Notes: generated from the sequence alone by a model not told the origin. 32,543 bases of DNA from an uncultured Spirochaetales bacterium (GCA_949287505.1 CASEGX010000041.1:1-32543), one strand, 5' to 3'. Shown: positions 1 through 8,995, numbered from the stretch's first letter. Made by a program: numbers and translations.

Positions 1-1191
1 ATCGACTTCAGATGCCGGCCAGAAATAATGCATCGCATTCTGGCTCATCTCGAGACCTGATACAGCAACACCTCCTGCATTGGCGGCCTTGCCGGGAGCA
101 AAGAGTATATGGTTGCTGCGGAAAAGCGAGACAGCGTCTGCAGTACAGCCCATATTGGAGGTCTCGACAACATACTTCACCCCATTGGCAATGAGCATCT
201 CGGCATCCTCTTTTCCAAGCTCATTCTGGATAGCGCAAGGGAACGCGAGATCCACCGGCACCTCCCATGGCTTCTTTCCTGGAATGAACCGGGCGCCGAA
301 GCGGGCTGCATATGGTTTCACAATGTCATTGTTGCTTGCCCTCAGCTGAAGCATGTATGCCCATTTTTCCGGAGTGTTTATGCCATCCTCGTCATAGATA
401 TAACCATCCGGCCCTGATATCGTGACAACCTTCGCGCCAAGCTGTGATGCTTTCATAACAGCGCCCCATGCTACATTTCCGAAACCGGAGACCGCAACGC
501 GCTTTCCTTGCATCTCCTCCCCGTTTTCATGAAGCATATTCTCGGCAAAGTACATCGTTCCATAGCCAGTCGCTTCCGGCCTGACTCTGGAGCCGCCCCA
601 TCCAAAGCCCTTTCCTGTAAGGACTCCGGTGTTTTCACTCTTGATACGCTTGTACTGACCATAGAGAAAACCGATTTCCCTTGCCCCCACTCCGATATCT
701 CCAGCAGGCACATCCGTGTCAGGTCCGATATATTTATAAAGCTCTGTCATGAAAGATCTGCAGAAACGGAGAATCTCCGCGTCCGATCTTCCCTTCGGAG
801 AGAAGTCAGAGCCGCCCTTTCCACCTCCCATAGGAAGCGTTGTGAGAGCATTCTTGAAAGTCTGCTCGAAAGCGAGGAACTTCATTGTCCCCTCAGTTAC
901 GGAGGCATGGAACCTGAGTCCTCCCTTATATGGTCCGAGTGCGTTATTGAACTGAACACGGTATCCTCTGTTCACCCTTATGTTCCCATCATCATCCTCC
1001 CATTCAACCTTGAATGAGATGACTCTGTCTGGTTCGGTGATCCGTTCAAGCACCTTGTTGCGGAGATAGCGGGGATTATCATTGACTGTATCAATTACAG
1101 ATTCCACAACCTCCCTTACGGCCTGTATGAATTCCGGTTCAGCCGGATTCCTGCGTTCGATGTCATTCATGAAATCATCTAATCTGTACAC
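1..1191 (-). CDS. gdhA: NADP-type glutamate dehydrogenase, C-terminus cut by window edge
   Basis: Catalyses reversible reductive amination of 2-oxoglutarate to glutamate in the cytoplasm. The minus frame is open from 1191 to base 1 (397 codons) with no stop, so roughly the last 50 residues of a family of about 447 lie outside. Visible signatures are the hexameric GDH N-terminus (RNPAEPEF), the substrate-binding PMGGGKGGSD with Lys125 (matching E. coli Lys128), PAGDIGVGAREIG, the Rossmann motif VSGFGNVAWG, and PGKAANAGGVAVSG near the cut. I chose the GTG at 1191 because GGAGG lies five bases upstream and because the resulting N-terminus (YRLDDFMNDIERR) aligns with the E. coli one; the ATG at 1170 would remove conserved residues. 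NADP specificity is inferred from overall similarity to the E. coli type. Family assignment is very secure. Confidence 0.95.
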   Translation of the reverse strand, partial: MYRLDDFMNDIERRNPAEPEFIQAVREVVESVIDTVNDNPRYLRNKVLERITEPDRVISFKVEWEDDDGNIRVNRGYRVQFNNALGPYKGGLRFHASVTEGTMKFLAFEQTFKNALTTLPMGGGKGGSDFSPKGRSDAEILRFCRSFMTELYKYIGPDTDVPAGDIGVGAREIGFLYGQYKRIKSENTGVLTGKGFGWGGSRVRPEATGYGTMYFAENMLHENGEEMQGKRVAVSGFGNVAWGAVMKASQLGAKVVTISGPDGYIYDEDGINTPEKWAYMLQLRASNNDIVKPYAARFGARFIPGKKPWEVPVDLAFPCAIQNELGKEDAEMLIANGVKYVVETSNMGCTADAVSLFRSNHILFAPGKAANAGGVAVSGLEMSQNAMHYFWPASEVD

Positions 1192-1207
1192 AGCATCCTC
1201 CGCTTTC

Positions 1208-1236
1208 AGATTAAGACAGGGTATTCCATCCGTCAA
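1208..1236 (-). promoter_or_regulatory. Candidate gdhA promoter
   Basis: On the minus strand TTGACG (1236-1231) is followed after 17 bases by TAATCT (1213-1208). The -35 matches consensus at 5 of 6 positions; the -10 only at 3, though it keeps the key second A and last T. Transcription would begin near 1201, leaving a leader of about 10 bases that still contains the GGAGG ribosome site of the GTG start. Confidence 0.4.
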
Positions 1237-1268
1237 CAGAAATATACAGCAGAAAATCTCATCCAATA

Positions 1269-1282
1269 TTATGTATACATAA
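1269..1282. promoter_or_regulatory. Perfect 14-bp palindrome, possible operator
   Basis: TTATGTATACATAA is a perfect palindrome with the core TGTATACA, in the AT-rich region between divergent gdhA and the 65-aa membrane gene. Such symmetric sites are typical of dimeric regulators, but AT-rich DNA also produces palindromes by chance and no regulator can be named. It lies about 33 bases upstream of the proposed gdhA -35 element. Confidence 0.3.
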
Positions 1283-1362
1283 AAATATTAAGAAATTATT
1301 AAGTTAATCTGCGGAACTTCAAATAGAGAATCCAGTGGTCATAAACCATCCATGTTCCTTTC

Positions 1363-1383
1363 CTTTTATGTTATACTCAGACC
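1363..1383 (+). promoter_or_regulatory. Extended -10 promoter, probably leaderless start
   Basis: TGtTATACT ends at 1377 and is followed by six bases and then the ATG at 1384, placing the predicted +1 on the A of the start codon. No -35 of quality is seen; the TGn extension may compensate. No purine-rich ribosome site precedes the ATG. Confidence 0.5.
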
Positions 1384-1581
1384 ATGAAGACAATAGACAA
1401 AGCATATGCAGCCGCTTTGATTCTCCTGGCTGCAGAACTTGCAGTAATGATCATATCAATACTTTCCAGACCTCTTTCTGATATGTATCTCAGGGTCTGG
1501 GGTATCGTAATGCTCGTGACGGCAGCTGCCGCTCTCTGCTGCTTCATCATGAAAATGAAGGAAAAAAGGAAAGGAAACTGA
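1384..1581 (+). CDS. Small two-helix membrane protein, 65 aa
   Basis: Not a family I recognise. The protein has two hydrophobic stretches (about residues 8-28 and 37-56), separated by a short polar loop, and ends in a strongly basic tail (KMKEKRKGN). This suggests a hairpin in the inner membrane with a cytoplasmic C-terminus. Its stop overlaps the start of the next gene by one base (TGATG), so the two are translationally coupled. The partner is a large soluble protein with receiver-like domains and an ATP-grasp domain, so this protein could anchor it or report a membrane signal to it; that is inference. The coupling and the promoter immediately upstream make it a real gene rather than a chance frame. 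Confidence 0.75.
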   Translation: MKTIDKAYAAALILLAAELAVMIISILSRPLSDMYLRVWGIVMLVTAAAALCCFIMKMKEKRKGN

Positions 1582-4517
1582 TGTATCTCCTTGACCAGAC
1601 ATGGCTTCCATTTGCAAACCTGATGCTACGGCATGTCTACAGCGTCCTACTCATCTGCTCAGACTATGACAGATTCATGATAGAAGAGGATGGAAGGGTC
1701 GAAGAGGAGCTATACAAAGAATACACAGCACTGGGGCTATCAAGTCCGCCGAAGATCACGCATGTATCAACGGAAGAGATGGCACTCTCCATGATAGACA
1801 ACCAGCAGTTCGATCTCGTCATATCGATGCTTGATCTGGGAACAAACAGGGTTGAAGGCCTAGCAAAAGCCATCAAGGAAAGAAAGCCATCAATGCCGAT
1901 CATAGCCCTCTCCCCTTCCCCCGACCACCGAAAGGCAAAGGAACTGAGAGGTGAGAACTGTCCATACATAGACTACCTCTTCTACTGGCAGGGAAACGCA
2001 GCCCTGTTTCTTGCTATGGTCAAACTGATTGAGGACAGGATGAATGTTGAGCATGACACAAATGAGGCAGATGTCCAGGTCATCATACTCATAGAGGATT
2101 CTGTGAGATTCATATCATCCTTCCTGCCGCAGATGTATCTCTGCCTGATCAGGCAGAACAGGCTTTCCATACTCGAAGCACTGAATGACTGGGGCAAGAC
2201 TCTAAGAATGAGGGGAAGACCGAAAATCCTCCTTGCAGGAGATTACCAGGAAGCCTGGGATCTCTACTCGAAGTACAGACAGAACATCCTTGGAATCATA
2301 TCGGACATAAACTTTCCATCTCCAGAGGGCTCGGAAGGTTCCGGATTACGGCTTGCCTCCAGAATAAGGGAGGACAATAAGGAAGTCCCGATACTCATCC
2401 AGAGCACCGAGGAAAAGAACAGAAAGGATGCAGAGGCCCTTGGCGCGGCATTTTTATGGAAGCTCTCCCCTTCCATACTGCAGGAACTGGAGGAGCATTT
2501 CCTCAAATACTACAATTTCGGACCGTTTATATTCATAGATCCGAAGACTGGAAAAGAGATATCAAGAGCGAATACGATGAAGGAAGTACAGGAGACACTC
2601 AAGGACCTTCCTCTCGACTCGTTCAGATACCATTCAAAACGCAATGATTTCTCCCGCTGGCTCCGGGCGCAGTCACTTTACATGCTGGCGGCAAAGATAA
2701 AGAACATCAATGTCGACACCGGGCTCAGCGACAGGGAAGTGCGGGATCTTCTCTATACGACCATAAAGGAGTACAGAAGCGAACGCACCAGAGGTGTCAT
2801 TGCAGAGTTCACACCATCCTCCTATGACGAGACTGTGCTCTTTGCCCGTATCGGGAAAGGCTCTTTGGGAGGAAAGGGAAGAGGCCTTGCTTTCATAGCA
2901 ATGGAAATGAAGGCGAACGGGATACGCTCACTCTACCCTTCGATTTATCTTTCAATTCCAAGGACCATCGTCATCACAACAGAGCTCTTCGATGCCTTCA
3001 TGGAAGAAAATGGTTTTTCCTGCCAGGATTTCCAGGATGGAGAGGACAGCGAGATTCTCCGCACATTCCTTTCGGCAAAGATGCCGGAAGGTCTCACAGA
3101 GGATCTGAAAGCCATACTGGGCATCATAAAGAAACCTCTTTCCATAAGGTCATCGTCCCTTCTTGAGGACTCTCATTTCCAGCCATTTGCCGGGGTCTAT
3201 CAGACTTCCATGATTTCCAACAGAGGAAGTGACGCAGAAAGGCTTGAAGAGCTTGTGAAATCCGTGAAGACGGTCTGGGCCTCCACATACTTCAGCACGG
3301 CACGTGAATATCTGAAAAGTACATTGCACTCTCCTGAAGAGGAGAAGATGGCCGTGATCATACAGCAGGTGACAGGATCCGAGCACGGGGATTACTGGTA
3401 CCCGAATATCTCAGGTGTGGCAAGATCGCTAAATTACTACCCCATTCCAGGCCAGAAGGCAGAAGACGGGGTCGGCATGCTTTCTTTCGGGCTTGGAAAG
3501 ACAATCGTGGATGAGGGAACAGCGCTTCGTTTCTGTCCTGCAAAACCGAGAATGCCCTCCGATTCACTTTCTGGAGAATCCTCAGTGCAGGATACATTCT
3601 ATGCCCTTTCCCTTAAAGGCCGGTTTGATCCGGAAACCAATTCAGATAATCTTGTACAGCTTCCGATCGATAAGGAAATAGAAAGATACCCTCAGGCTTT
3701 CCGTGGCATAACCTCGACGCTTGACCCGTATACAGGAACGCTTTCCGAATCCGTCAGAGCAGAGGGCATGAAGATGCTCACCTTCAACGGAATCCTGAAA
3801 TACGAGACAATACCGCTTGCAAAAGCCGTGAGCGACATGCTCCAGCTCGGGACAAATGCAATGGCAGAGCCTGTAGAGATTGAGTTTGCTGTCAATACAG
3901 AGCATGAAGGACGGCCTGATTTCTCAATTCTCCAGATACGCCCGATATCAGGAACATCAGGGTATACCGATGTCCCGATAACAAAGGACGACATAGATTC
4001 AGCACTGGTCTATGCCGAAAAGGTCATGGGCAACGGCATTGTGGATGACGTGAGGGAAATCATAACGATAAAACCGGATGCCTTTGACCGGAAGAAAATG
4101 ATTGAGATGGCACATGAGCTTGAGATACTCAACAAGGAAGCGGAGGGGCCGTATGTCCTTATCGCCGCAGGGCGTCTGGGATCTTCTGACAGGTGGCTCG
4201 GGATTCCATCAACATGGTCGCAGATATCAAAGGCTCACGTGATTGTCGAGACAGGACTGAAAGAACTCCAGGTAGAGCCTAGCCAGGGCACCCATTTCTT
4301 CCAGAACATGACATCACTGGGCTGTATTTATCTTACAATCAATCCTCTCTTCAATGACGGGATATTCCGGTATGACGAGATCGCGAAGCTTCCTCTGATA
4401 AAGGAAACGGAGCATTTTCTTGCCGTGAAAACCCCAAATCCGCTTGAGATCAAGGCAAACGGGATAGAAAGCAAGGCCATAATCAGGCTTTCTCATTCCA
4501 CTGCGGATACAAAGTAA
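1581..4517 (+). CDS. Receiver-like/receiver/PEP-pyruvate-binding ATP-grasp protein, 978 aa
   Basis: A large cytoplasmic protein of unknown role. Residues about 20-140 resemble a receiver fold (LLICSDYD) but at the usual phospho-Asp position the strand reads DLVISMLDL, so it is probably degenerate. A second receiver-like region (about 165-325) keeps an acidic cluster (LIEDS), a phospho-Asp candidate in IISDINFP, a Ser/Thr after ILIQ and a Lys in LWKLSP. From about 425 to 760 it matches the N-terminal nucleotide-binding domain of PEP synthase/PPDK: LGGKGRGLAF, LSIRSSSLLEDS, MAVIIQQVTG and FGLGKTIVDEG. The swivelling phosphohistidine domain (GGxxxHAAI) and the PEP barrel are not seen; the last 200 residues are unassigned. 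It is unlikely to be a standard PEP synthase and may be a phosphotransfer regulator. An AGGAA site precedes the ATG, and its end overlaps the convergent RluA gene by 25 bases. Confidence 0.8.
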   Translation: MYLLDQTWLPFANLMLRHVYSVLLICSDYDRFMIEEDGRVEEELYKEYTALGLSSPPKITHVSTEEMALSMIDNQQFDLVISMLDLGTNRVEGLAKAIKERKPSMPIIALSPSPDHRKAKELRGENCPYIDYLFYWQGNAALFLAMVKLIEDRMNVEHDTNEADVQVIILIEDSVRFISSFLPQMYLCLIRQNRLSILEALNDWGKTLRMRGRPKILLAGDYQEAWDLYSKYRQNILGIISDINFPSPEGSEGSGLRLASRIREDNKEVPILIQSTEEKNRKDAEALGAAFLWKLSPSILQELEEHFLKYYNFGPFIFIDPKTGKEISRANTMKEVQETLKDLPLDSFRYHSKRNDFSRWLRAQSLYMLAAKIKNINVDTGLSDREVRDLLYTTIKEYRSERTRGVIAEFTPSSYDETVLFARIGKGSLGGKGRGLAFIAMEMKANGIRSLYPSIYLSIPRTIVITTELFDAFMEENGFSCQDFQDGEDSEILRTFLSAKMPEGLTEDLKAILGIIKKPLSIRSSSLLEDSHFQPFAGVYQTSMISNRGSDAERLEELVKSVKTVWASTYFSTAREYLKSTLHSPEEEKMAVIIQQVTGSEHGDYWYPNISGVARSLNYYPIPGQKAEDGVGMLSFGLGKTIVDEGTALRFCPAKPRMPSDSLSGESSVQDTFYALSLKGRFDPETNSDNLVQLPIDKEIERYPQAFRGITSTLDPYTGTLSESVRAEGMKMLTFNGILKYETIPLAKAVSDMLQLGTNAMAEPVEIEFAVNTEHEGRPDFSILQIRPISGTSGYTDVPITKDDIDSALVYAEKVMGNGIVDDVREIITIKPDAFDRKKMIEMAHELEILNKEAEGPYVLIAAGRLGSSDRWLGIPSTWSQISKAHVIVETGLKELQVEPSQGTHFFQNMTSLGCIYLTINPLFNDGIFRYDEIAKLPLIKETEHFLAVKTPNPLEIKANGIESKAIIRLSHSTADTK

Positions 4518-5191
4518 TCCCAGAGAGATGAATGCGGAGGAGGAGCTGTCACATCGACCTTCTCCTTCCTTACAGGATGGATGAATGATATATGCCGTGC
4601 ATGGAGGCATATACCACCATCCGGATTTGAACGCTGCGCTCCGTATTTCAGATCACCTTTTATATGAATACCGATAGCTGCAAGCTGCGCCCTGATCTGA
4701 TGATGCCGCCCTGTATGAAGGTCTATCTCAAGAAGATGATAGTTATCCGAGGAAGCAAGAAGACGATATGAGAGCTTTGCGATCTTTGCCCCTTTCTTTT
4801 CCTTCTGCGCTGCGATGCTCTTGTTCGAGTCCGAGCTTCTTGAAATATAGTGGACAAGCTCTCCTTCCCTCTTCTCTGGAGCCTTATCAACAATTGCCCA
4901 GTAGGTCTTTCTCACATCAGAGGTGCGGAAAAGGGCAGTCATCCTTGAAAGCGCCTTATCTGTCTTGCAATAGACGACTATGCCCGAAGTCGGCCTGTCC
5001 AGACGATGCGGTATTCCGATAAACACATTGCCGGGCTTGTTGTATGTTTCCTTCAGATAAGCCTTGACATCATCTGCAAGCGTCCTGTCTCCAGTCTCAT
5101 CTCCCTGAACAAGCTCTCCCGGAAGCTTGTTCACGATTATAAGATGATTATCCTCGTAGAGAATCCTGTCATTTATCATTTTCAAGTCCAT
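4493..5191 (-). CDS. RluA-family pseudouridine synthase
   Basis: Converts uridine to pseudouridine in rRNA or tRNA. The family hallmark HRLDRPTSGIVVY carries the catalytic Asp, and the C-terminal LHTGRHHQIRAQL motif is also clear. At about 232 residues it is a short RluA/C type without an N-terminal S4 domain, so the RNA target cannot be named. The ATG at 5191 is used here; a TTG at 5194 and an ATG at 5179 (MINDRILYED) are alternatives, and none has a well-placed ribosome site. The start lies inside the end of parC in another frame, overlapping by 23 bases, which suggests translational coupling at the end of a parE-parC-rluA unit. Its 3' end overlaps the end of the convergent plus-strand gene. 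Confidence 0.88.
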   Translation of the reverse strand: MDLKMINDRILYEDNHLIIVNKLPGELVQGDETGDRTLADDVKAYLKETYNKPGNVFIGIPHRLDRPTSGIVVYCKTDKALSRMTALFRTSDVRKTYWAIVDKAPEKREGELVHYISRSSDSNKSIAAQKEKKGAKIAKLSYRLLASSDNYHLLEIDLHTGRHHQIRAQLAAIGIHIKGDLKYGAQRSNPDGGICLHARHISFIHPVRKEKVDVTAPPPHSSLWDYFVSAVE

Positions 5192-7166
5192 CAAGAAGCG
5201 AAGGCTGTTCCTTCTCCTCGGTCGTGGAAGTGTCCTTTGTCTGCCTCAGGGAAAGCGACTGAAGTTCCTTTCCTGTCAGCTTCTGGCCTGCAGCGTTAGG
5301 AGACTTGTAGATCGGGAAGTCCGAGAAGCGCGCAGTATCTTCCATGATCTTATAGCCGTATCCAGGCTTGAACTTCATCGTGATGATGGCAGAAGGCCAG
5401 AGAGACATCTTCTTCACCTTCGCCTTCTCTCCGGAGACAACGGAATACATCTTGTCTGTCGTGAATGCGGAGATATGGAATCTCTTTATCTGGTAGACAT
5501 TCTTATCCCTGATCCTGTCGCGGTAGATTACGGTGAACACTTCCTTGGAGATGATGTCCTTGTCTCCATAATTGATATAGAAAAGACCCTCCGTTCCGAT
5601 AAAGACCTTATCCTGTACATTCACAACCCTGTACTCACCGTTGTTCTTCATGTAGAAGACCTTATCGTAAGGGCTTACCTTCAGCAGGGATTCTCCTGTT
5701 TTGATATTTGTACCGAGGTATCCTGTTTCCTGATCGTATCTGATATCCATATTCCGGACAGCGACCTGACGCACGTTCAGGGTCTCGAATGAGGAGATTT
5801 CCGTCTTGCGTCTGAAGAGATCTTTATCCAGCATGCCCTCAAGCTCTGTCAGATAATTCTCCGCATACTCCGTGATATGTTCAAGGTTGTACTCTATCCT
5901 CTCCATGTCTGCATGGATCTCTGAGATCTCCGCCTTGTTCTTCTCGATATCAAAGAGGCTTATGCGCCTGATAGGAATCTTCAGAAGCCTGTCTATATCA
6001 TCATCTGTAAGCGGTTCCCCTCCAAGCTCGCTTTCAAAAGGAACGAATCCCTCAACAATGGTTGCCTTCACGGCCTCCGAGGTCCTTTCTGTCTCTATGC
6101 GTTTATAGATCCTCTCCTCAATGAAGATACGCTCAAGCGTTCTTGCTCTGAGTCGTTCAAGAAGATGCTTCTTGTCATTCTCAAGCTCTGCTGTAAGGAC
6201 CTCCACAAGATGCTTGGCATGGAAGCGTATCATCTTCGTTATCGGCATTGCCTTTGGAAGACCGTCCACAATGACAAGGGGATTCACTGATATCTTCTTC
6301 TCGCAGTCTGTGGCAGCATAAAGGACATCGACCATATCCTCAGAGTAAACACCACGCTGCCAGCAGATCTCTATCTGGGCTTTCTCCGCGGTATAATCGC
6401 TTATCGAGGCTATCTTGAGTCTTCCTGTCGCATTTGCTTTCTCAATTGATGCGATCATGGCATCGCTTGTGACACCATATGGGAGCTCCTCTATGACAAG
6501 CTTTTTCGGATCTGTCGCATTCAGCTTCGCCCTTACAGCAACCTTTCCAAGCCCATCATTATATTCAGACACATCCATGATTCCGCCACCCGGAAAATCT
6601 GGATAAAGCCTGAACTTCTCACCTTTCAGAGCTTTCTTTTCAGCCTCGAGCACCTCAAAGAGGTTATGAGGAAGAATCGACGTGGACATTCCTACCGCAA
6701 TTCCCATTGTACCTTGCACTACAACTACAGGAATCTTTGCAGGAAACAGCACCGGCTCCTTGTTTCTTCCATCATAGGAATCAACATATTCCGTTATTTC
6801 AGGGTTATACAGGACCTTCTTGGCAAACGGCTTCAGGCGGCATTCGATGTACCTTGCCGCAGCAGCACCGTCTCCGGTAAGGAAGTTTCCGTAGTTACCC
6901 TGCTTTTCTATGAACAGCTCTGAATTGGCGAGATTGACAAGAGCTTCGTAGATTGAGGAGTCTCCATGCGGATGGTACTTCATCGCAGCACCAACTACAT
7001 TCGCGACTTTCATGAAGCGCCCGTCGTCCATCTCGAAAAGCGTGTGCATGATGCGGCGCTGTACTGGCTTGAAGCCATCAACAAGATCGGGAATTGCCCT
7101 GTCCCTGACTACATATGATGCATATTCAAGAAAATAGTTACGATAAAGTTTATCAGCCTGTGACAT
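5169..7166 (-). CDS. parC: DNA topoisomerase IV subunit A (GyrA/ParC family)
   Basis: DNA breakage-reunion subunit of a type IIA topoisomerase, working with the ParE product just upstream. The active-site Tyr is Tyr106 in ARYIECRL. The quinolone-determining segment reads HPHGDSSIYEAL, with Ser70 and Glu74 at the positions equivalent to E. coli GyrA Ser83/Asp87; Ser plus Glu is the wild-type ParC-like state. At 665 residues it is well short of a usual GyrA (over 800). The C-terminal wrapping region is reduced and I see no GyrA-box, which together with the neighbour favours topoisomerase IV over gyrase. The start overlaps the parE stop by 14 bases, with GGAGA nine bases before the ATG. A true gyrase A/B pair would be expected elsewhere in the genome. 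Confidence 0.9.
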   Translation of the reverse strand: MSQADKLYRNYFLEYASYVVRDRAIPDLVDGFKPVQRRIMHTLFEMDDGRFMKVANVVGAAMKYHPHGDSSIYEALVNLANSELFIEKQGNYGNFLTGDGAAAARYIECRLKPFAKKVLYNPEITEYVDSYDGRNKEPVLFPAKIPVVVVQGTMGIAVGMSTSILPHNLFEVLEAEKKALKGEKFRLYPDFPGGGIMDVSEYNDGLGKVAVRAKLNATDPKKLVIEELPYGVTSDAMIASIEKANATGRLKIASISDYTAEKAQIEICWQRGVYSEDMVDVLYAATDCEKKISVNPLVIVDGLPKAMPITKMIRFHAKHLVEVLTAELENDKKHLLERLRARTLERIFIEERIYKRIETERTSEAVKATIVEGFVPFESELGGEPLTDDDIDRLLKIPIRRISLFDIEKNKAEISEIHADMERIEYNLEHITEYAENYLTELEGMLDKDLFRRKTEISSFETLNVRQVAVRNMDIRYDQETGYLGTNIKTGESLLKVSPYDKVFYMKNNGEYRVVNVQDKVFIGTEGLFYINYGDKDIISKEVFTVIYRDRIRDKNVYQIKRFHISAFTTDKMYSVVSGEKAKVKKMSLWPSAIITMKFKPGYGYKIMEDTARFSDFPIYKSPNAAGQKLTGKELQSLSLRQTKDTSTTEEKEQPSLLDGLENDK

Positions 7167-8958
7167 TCAGAAGATTCTCCATGATAAACTCCTTTCTCTG
7201 AGGAGTGTTGTCCCCCATATAGAACTCCATTTTATTCCTGATATCCTTTATCGAGGTTATGGTGACAGGCAGGAGCTTTATATCCTCGCTTATGAAACGT
7301 CTGAATTCCTTCGGGCTTATCTCTCCAAGTCCTTTGAATCTCGTGACCTCAGCACCCTTGATTCTTTTCATTGCCTCATCTCTCTCAGCTTCTGTATAGC
7401 AATACTCCGTGACAGCTTTATTGCGTACACGGAAAAGAGGAGTCTCAAGAATGAAAAGCTTTCCGGATGTGACGACTTCCTCGAAGTACGTGAGGAAGAA
7501 TGTCATGAGAAGAATACGGATATGGAAACCGTCGGTATCGGCATCGGTTGCGATGACAACCTTCGAATACCTTATGTCATCAATGCCATTCTCAATGCCG
7601 AGAGCCACCATGATATTGTAAAGCTCCTCATGTTTATAGAGCTCTGTACGTTTATAACCCTGAACATTGAATGGTTTTCCACGGAGGGCAAACACAGCCT
7701 GTGTATTGGCATCCCTTATATTCGACAGCGTTCCGGCAGCACTGTCTCCCTCTGTAAGGAAAATCATGGACTCCTCAGCTTCCTTTCTGTGAGCCGCTGG
7801 TGCGTTATTGATATGATAGCGGCAATCCCTGAGCTTCGGAATGTGGACAGCTGTCTTCTTTGCCCTTTCCTTGGAATTGTTCCTGACTTCCTGCTCTTCC
7901 TTGTGGACTTTCTCATTTGTAGAGACTTTCTCCTGAAGCCCCTGAGCCTTAGCCTTGTCCTTCATGAGAGCATCCATCACGGCTTCCTTGACTTCCGTGA
8001 CTATCCAGGCACGGACCTCCGTAGAACCGAGCTTGTTCTTTGTCTGGCTCTCGAATACAGGATTCTGCATCTTGATGGCGACTGCGGCGACTATTCCATC
8101 CCTTATCTCAGGAGCCTGCCAGCTTTTCCTGTAAAACTCGTTGATGCCTTTCAGCACACCTTCCTTGAAAGCTGCAAGGTGCGTGCCTCCATCTGCCGTG
8201 TTCTGCCCATTGACGTATGAGAAATAATTCTCGCCATAACCGGATGTATGGGTAAAGGCAAATTCAAGATGCTCATTGCGGAAATGAATGGCAGGATACA
8301 GGCCATCATCACCGATGACCTTCGAAAGGAGATCAAGAAGACCGCTGCGGCTTCTCAGTATCTTCTTGTTGTACTCTATGGTAAGGCCCGTATTGAGATA
8401 TGCATAGCTCCAGAGCCGGTCAGTGATGAACTCATCATTGAACTGGTAATCCACGAAAATGGATGGATCTGGCGTAAATGACACAAGAGTTCCATCGGGT
8501 TCTGCTGTTGTCCCCTCGTTCTTTTTCTTAAGCTTTCCTTTGACAAACCAGGCTTCAACGAATTTTCCCTCTCTGAAGGATTTAACGTAGAACTCAGAAG
8601 AGAGCGCATTGACAGCCTTTGTTCCAACACCGTTGAGACCAACGGAGAACTGGAAGGCCTCGTTATCATATTTTGCACCAGTGTTGATGACGGAAACACA
8701 CTCGACAACCTTTCCAAGCGGTATTCCGCGGCCATAGTCCCTGACCGTGACTGAGCCATTGAGAACGGTAACCTCAATCTTCGATCCATGTTTCATTATG
8801 AATTCGTCAATTGAGTTATCAACAACTTCCTTAAGCAGTATATAGATGCCGTCATCGGGATGGGAGCCATTCCCAAGCCGTCCAATGTACATGCCAGGGC
8901 GAAGCCTTATATGTTCAAGGGAAGACAGCGATTTGATATTTTTTTCATCATACGCCAT
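7153..8958 (-). CDS. parE: DNA topoisomerase IV subunit B (GyrB/ParE family)
   Basis: ATPase subunit of topoisomerase IV, partner of the overlapping parC. In order it shows the GHKL motifs EVVDNSIDEF, RDYGRGIPLG and GVGTKAVNAL in the N-terminal third, then the transducer domain, then the Toprim motifs TEGDSAAG and ATDADTDG (DADTDG where DADVDG is usual) and the PFNVQG region. I chose the ATG at 8958 (MAYDEKNIKSLSSLEHIRLR), giving 601 residues. A longer frame upstream would add a 28-residue hydrophobic stretch that families of this type lack. There is no ribosome site, but TATACT ends seven bases before this ATG, consistent with a leaderless mRNA. Confidence 0.92.
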   Translation of the reverse strand: MAYDEKNIKSLSSLEHIRLRPGMYIGRLGNGSHPDDGIYILLKEVVDNSIDEFIMKHGSKIEVTVLNGSVTVRDYGRGIPLGKVVECVSVINTGAKYDNEAFQFSVGLNGVGTKAVNALSSEFYVKSFREGKFVEAWFVKGKLKKKNEGTTAEPDGTLVSFTPDPSIFVDYQFNDEFITDRLWSYAYLNTGLTIEYNKKILRSRSGLLDLLSKVIGDDGLYPAIHFRNEHLEFAFTHTSGYGENYFSYVNGQNTADGGTHLAAFKEGVLKGINEFYRKSWQAPEIRDGIVAAVAIKMQNPVFESQTKNKLGSTEVRAWIVTEVKEAVMDALMKDKAKAQGLQEKVSTNEKVHKEEQEVRNNSKERAKKTAVHIPKLRDCRYHINNAPAAHRKEAEESMIFLTEGDSAAGTLSNIRDANTQAVFALRGKPFNVQGYKRTELYKHEELYNIMVALGIENGIDDIRYSKVVIATDADTDGFHIRILLMTFFLTYFEEVVTSGKLFILETPLFRVRNKAVTEYCYTEAERDEAMKRIKGAEVTRFKGLGEISPKEFRRFISEDIKLLPVTITSIKDIRNKMEFYMGDNTPQRKEFIMENLLNVTG

Positions 8959-8995
8959 AGCTAATAGTATAAAGCAGAATGCAGAAAATCTGCAA
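8959..8995 (-). promoter_or_regulatory. parE-parC-rluA promoter, probably leaderless
   Basis: On the minus strand TATACT (8971-8966) lies seven bases before the parE ATG, so transcription should begin at or next to the start codon. A weak TTGCAG lies 18 bases further upstream. There is no Shine-Dalgarno sequence between the -10 and the ATG. Confidence 0.5.

Noticed and set aside
508..1017. 169-codon plus-strand open frame
   Set aside because: It lies inside gdhA on the other strand; the minus translation has clear GDH motifs and the plus one has none.
7522..8220. 232-codon plus-strand open frame
   Set aside because: Antisense to parE; low-complexity Leu/Ser-rich translation with no family features and no ribosome site.
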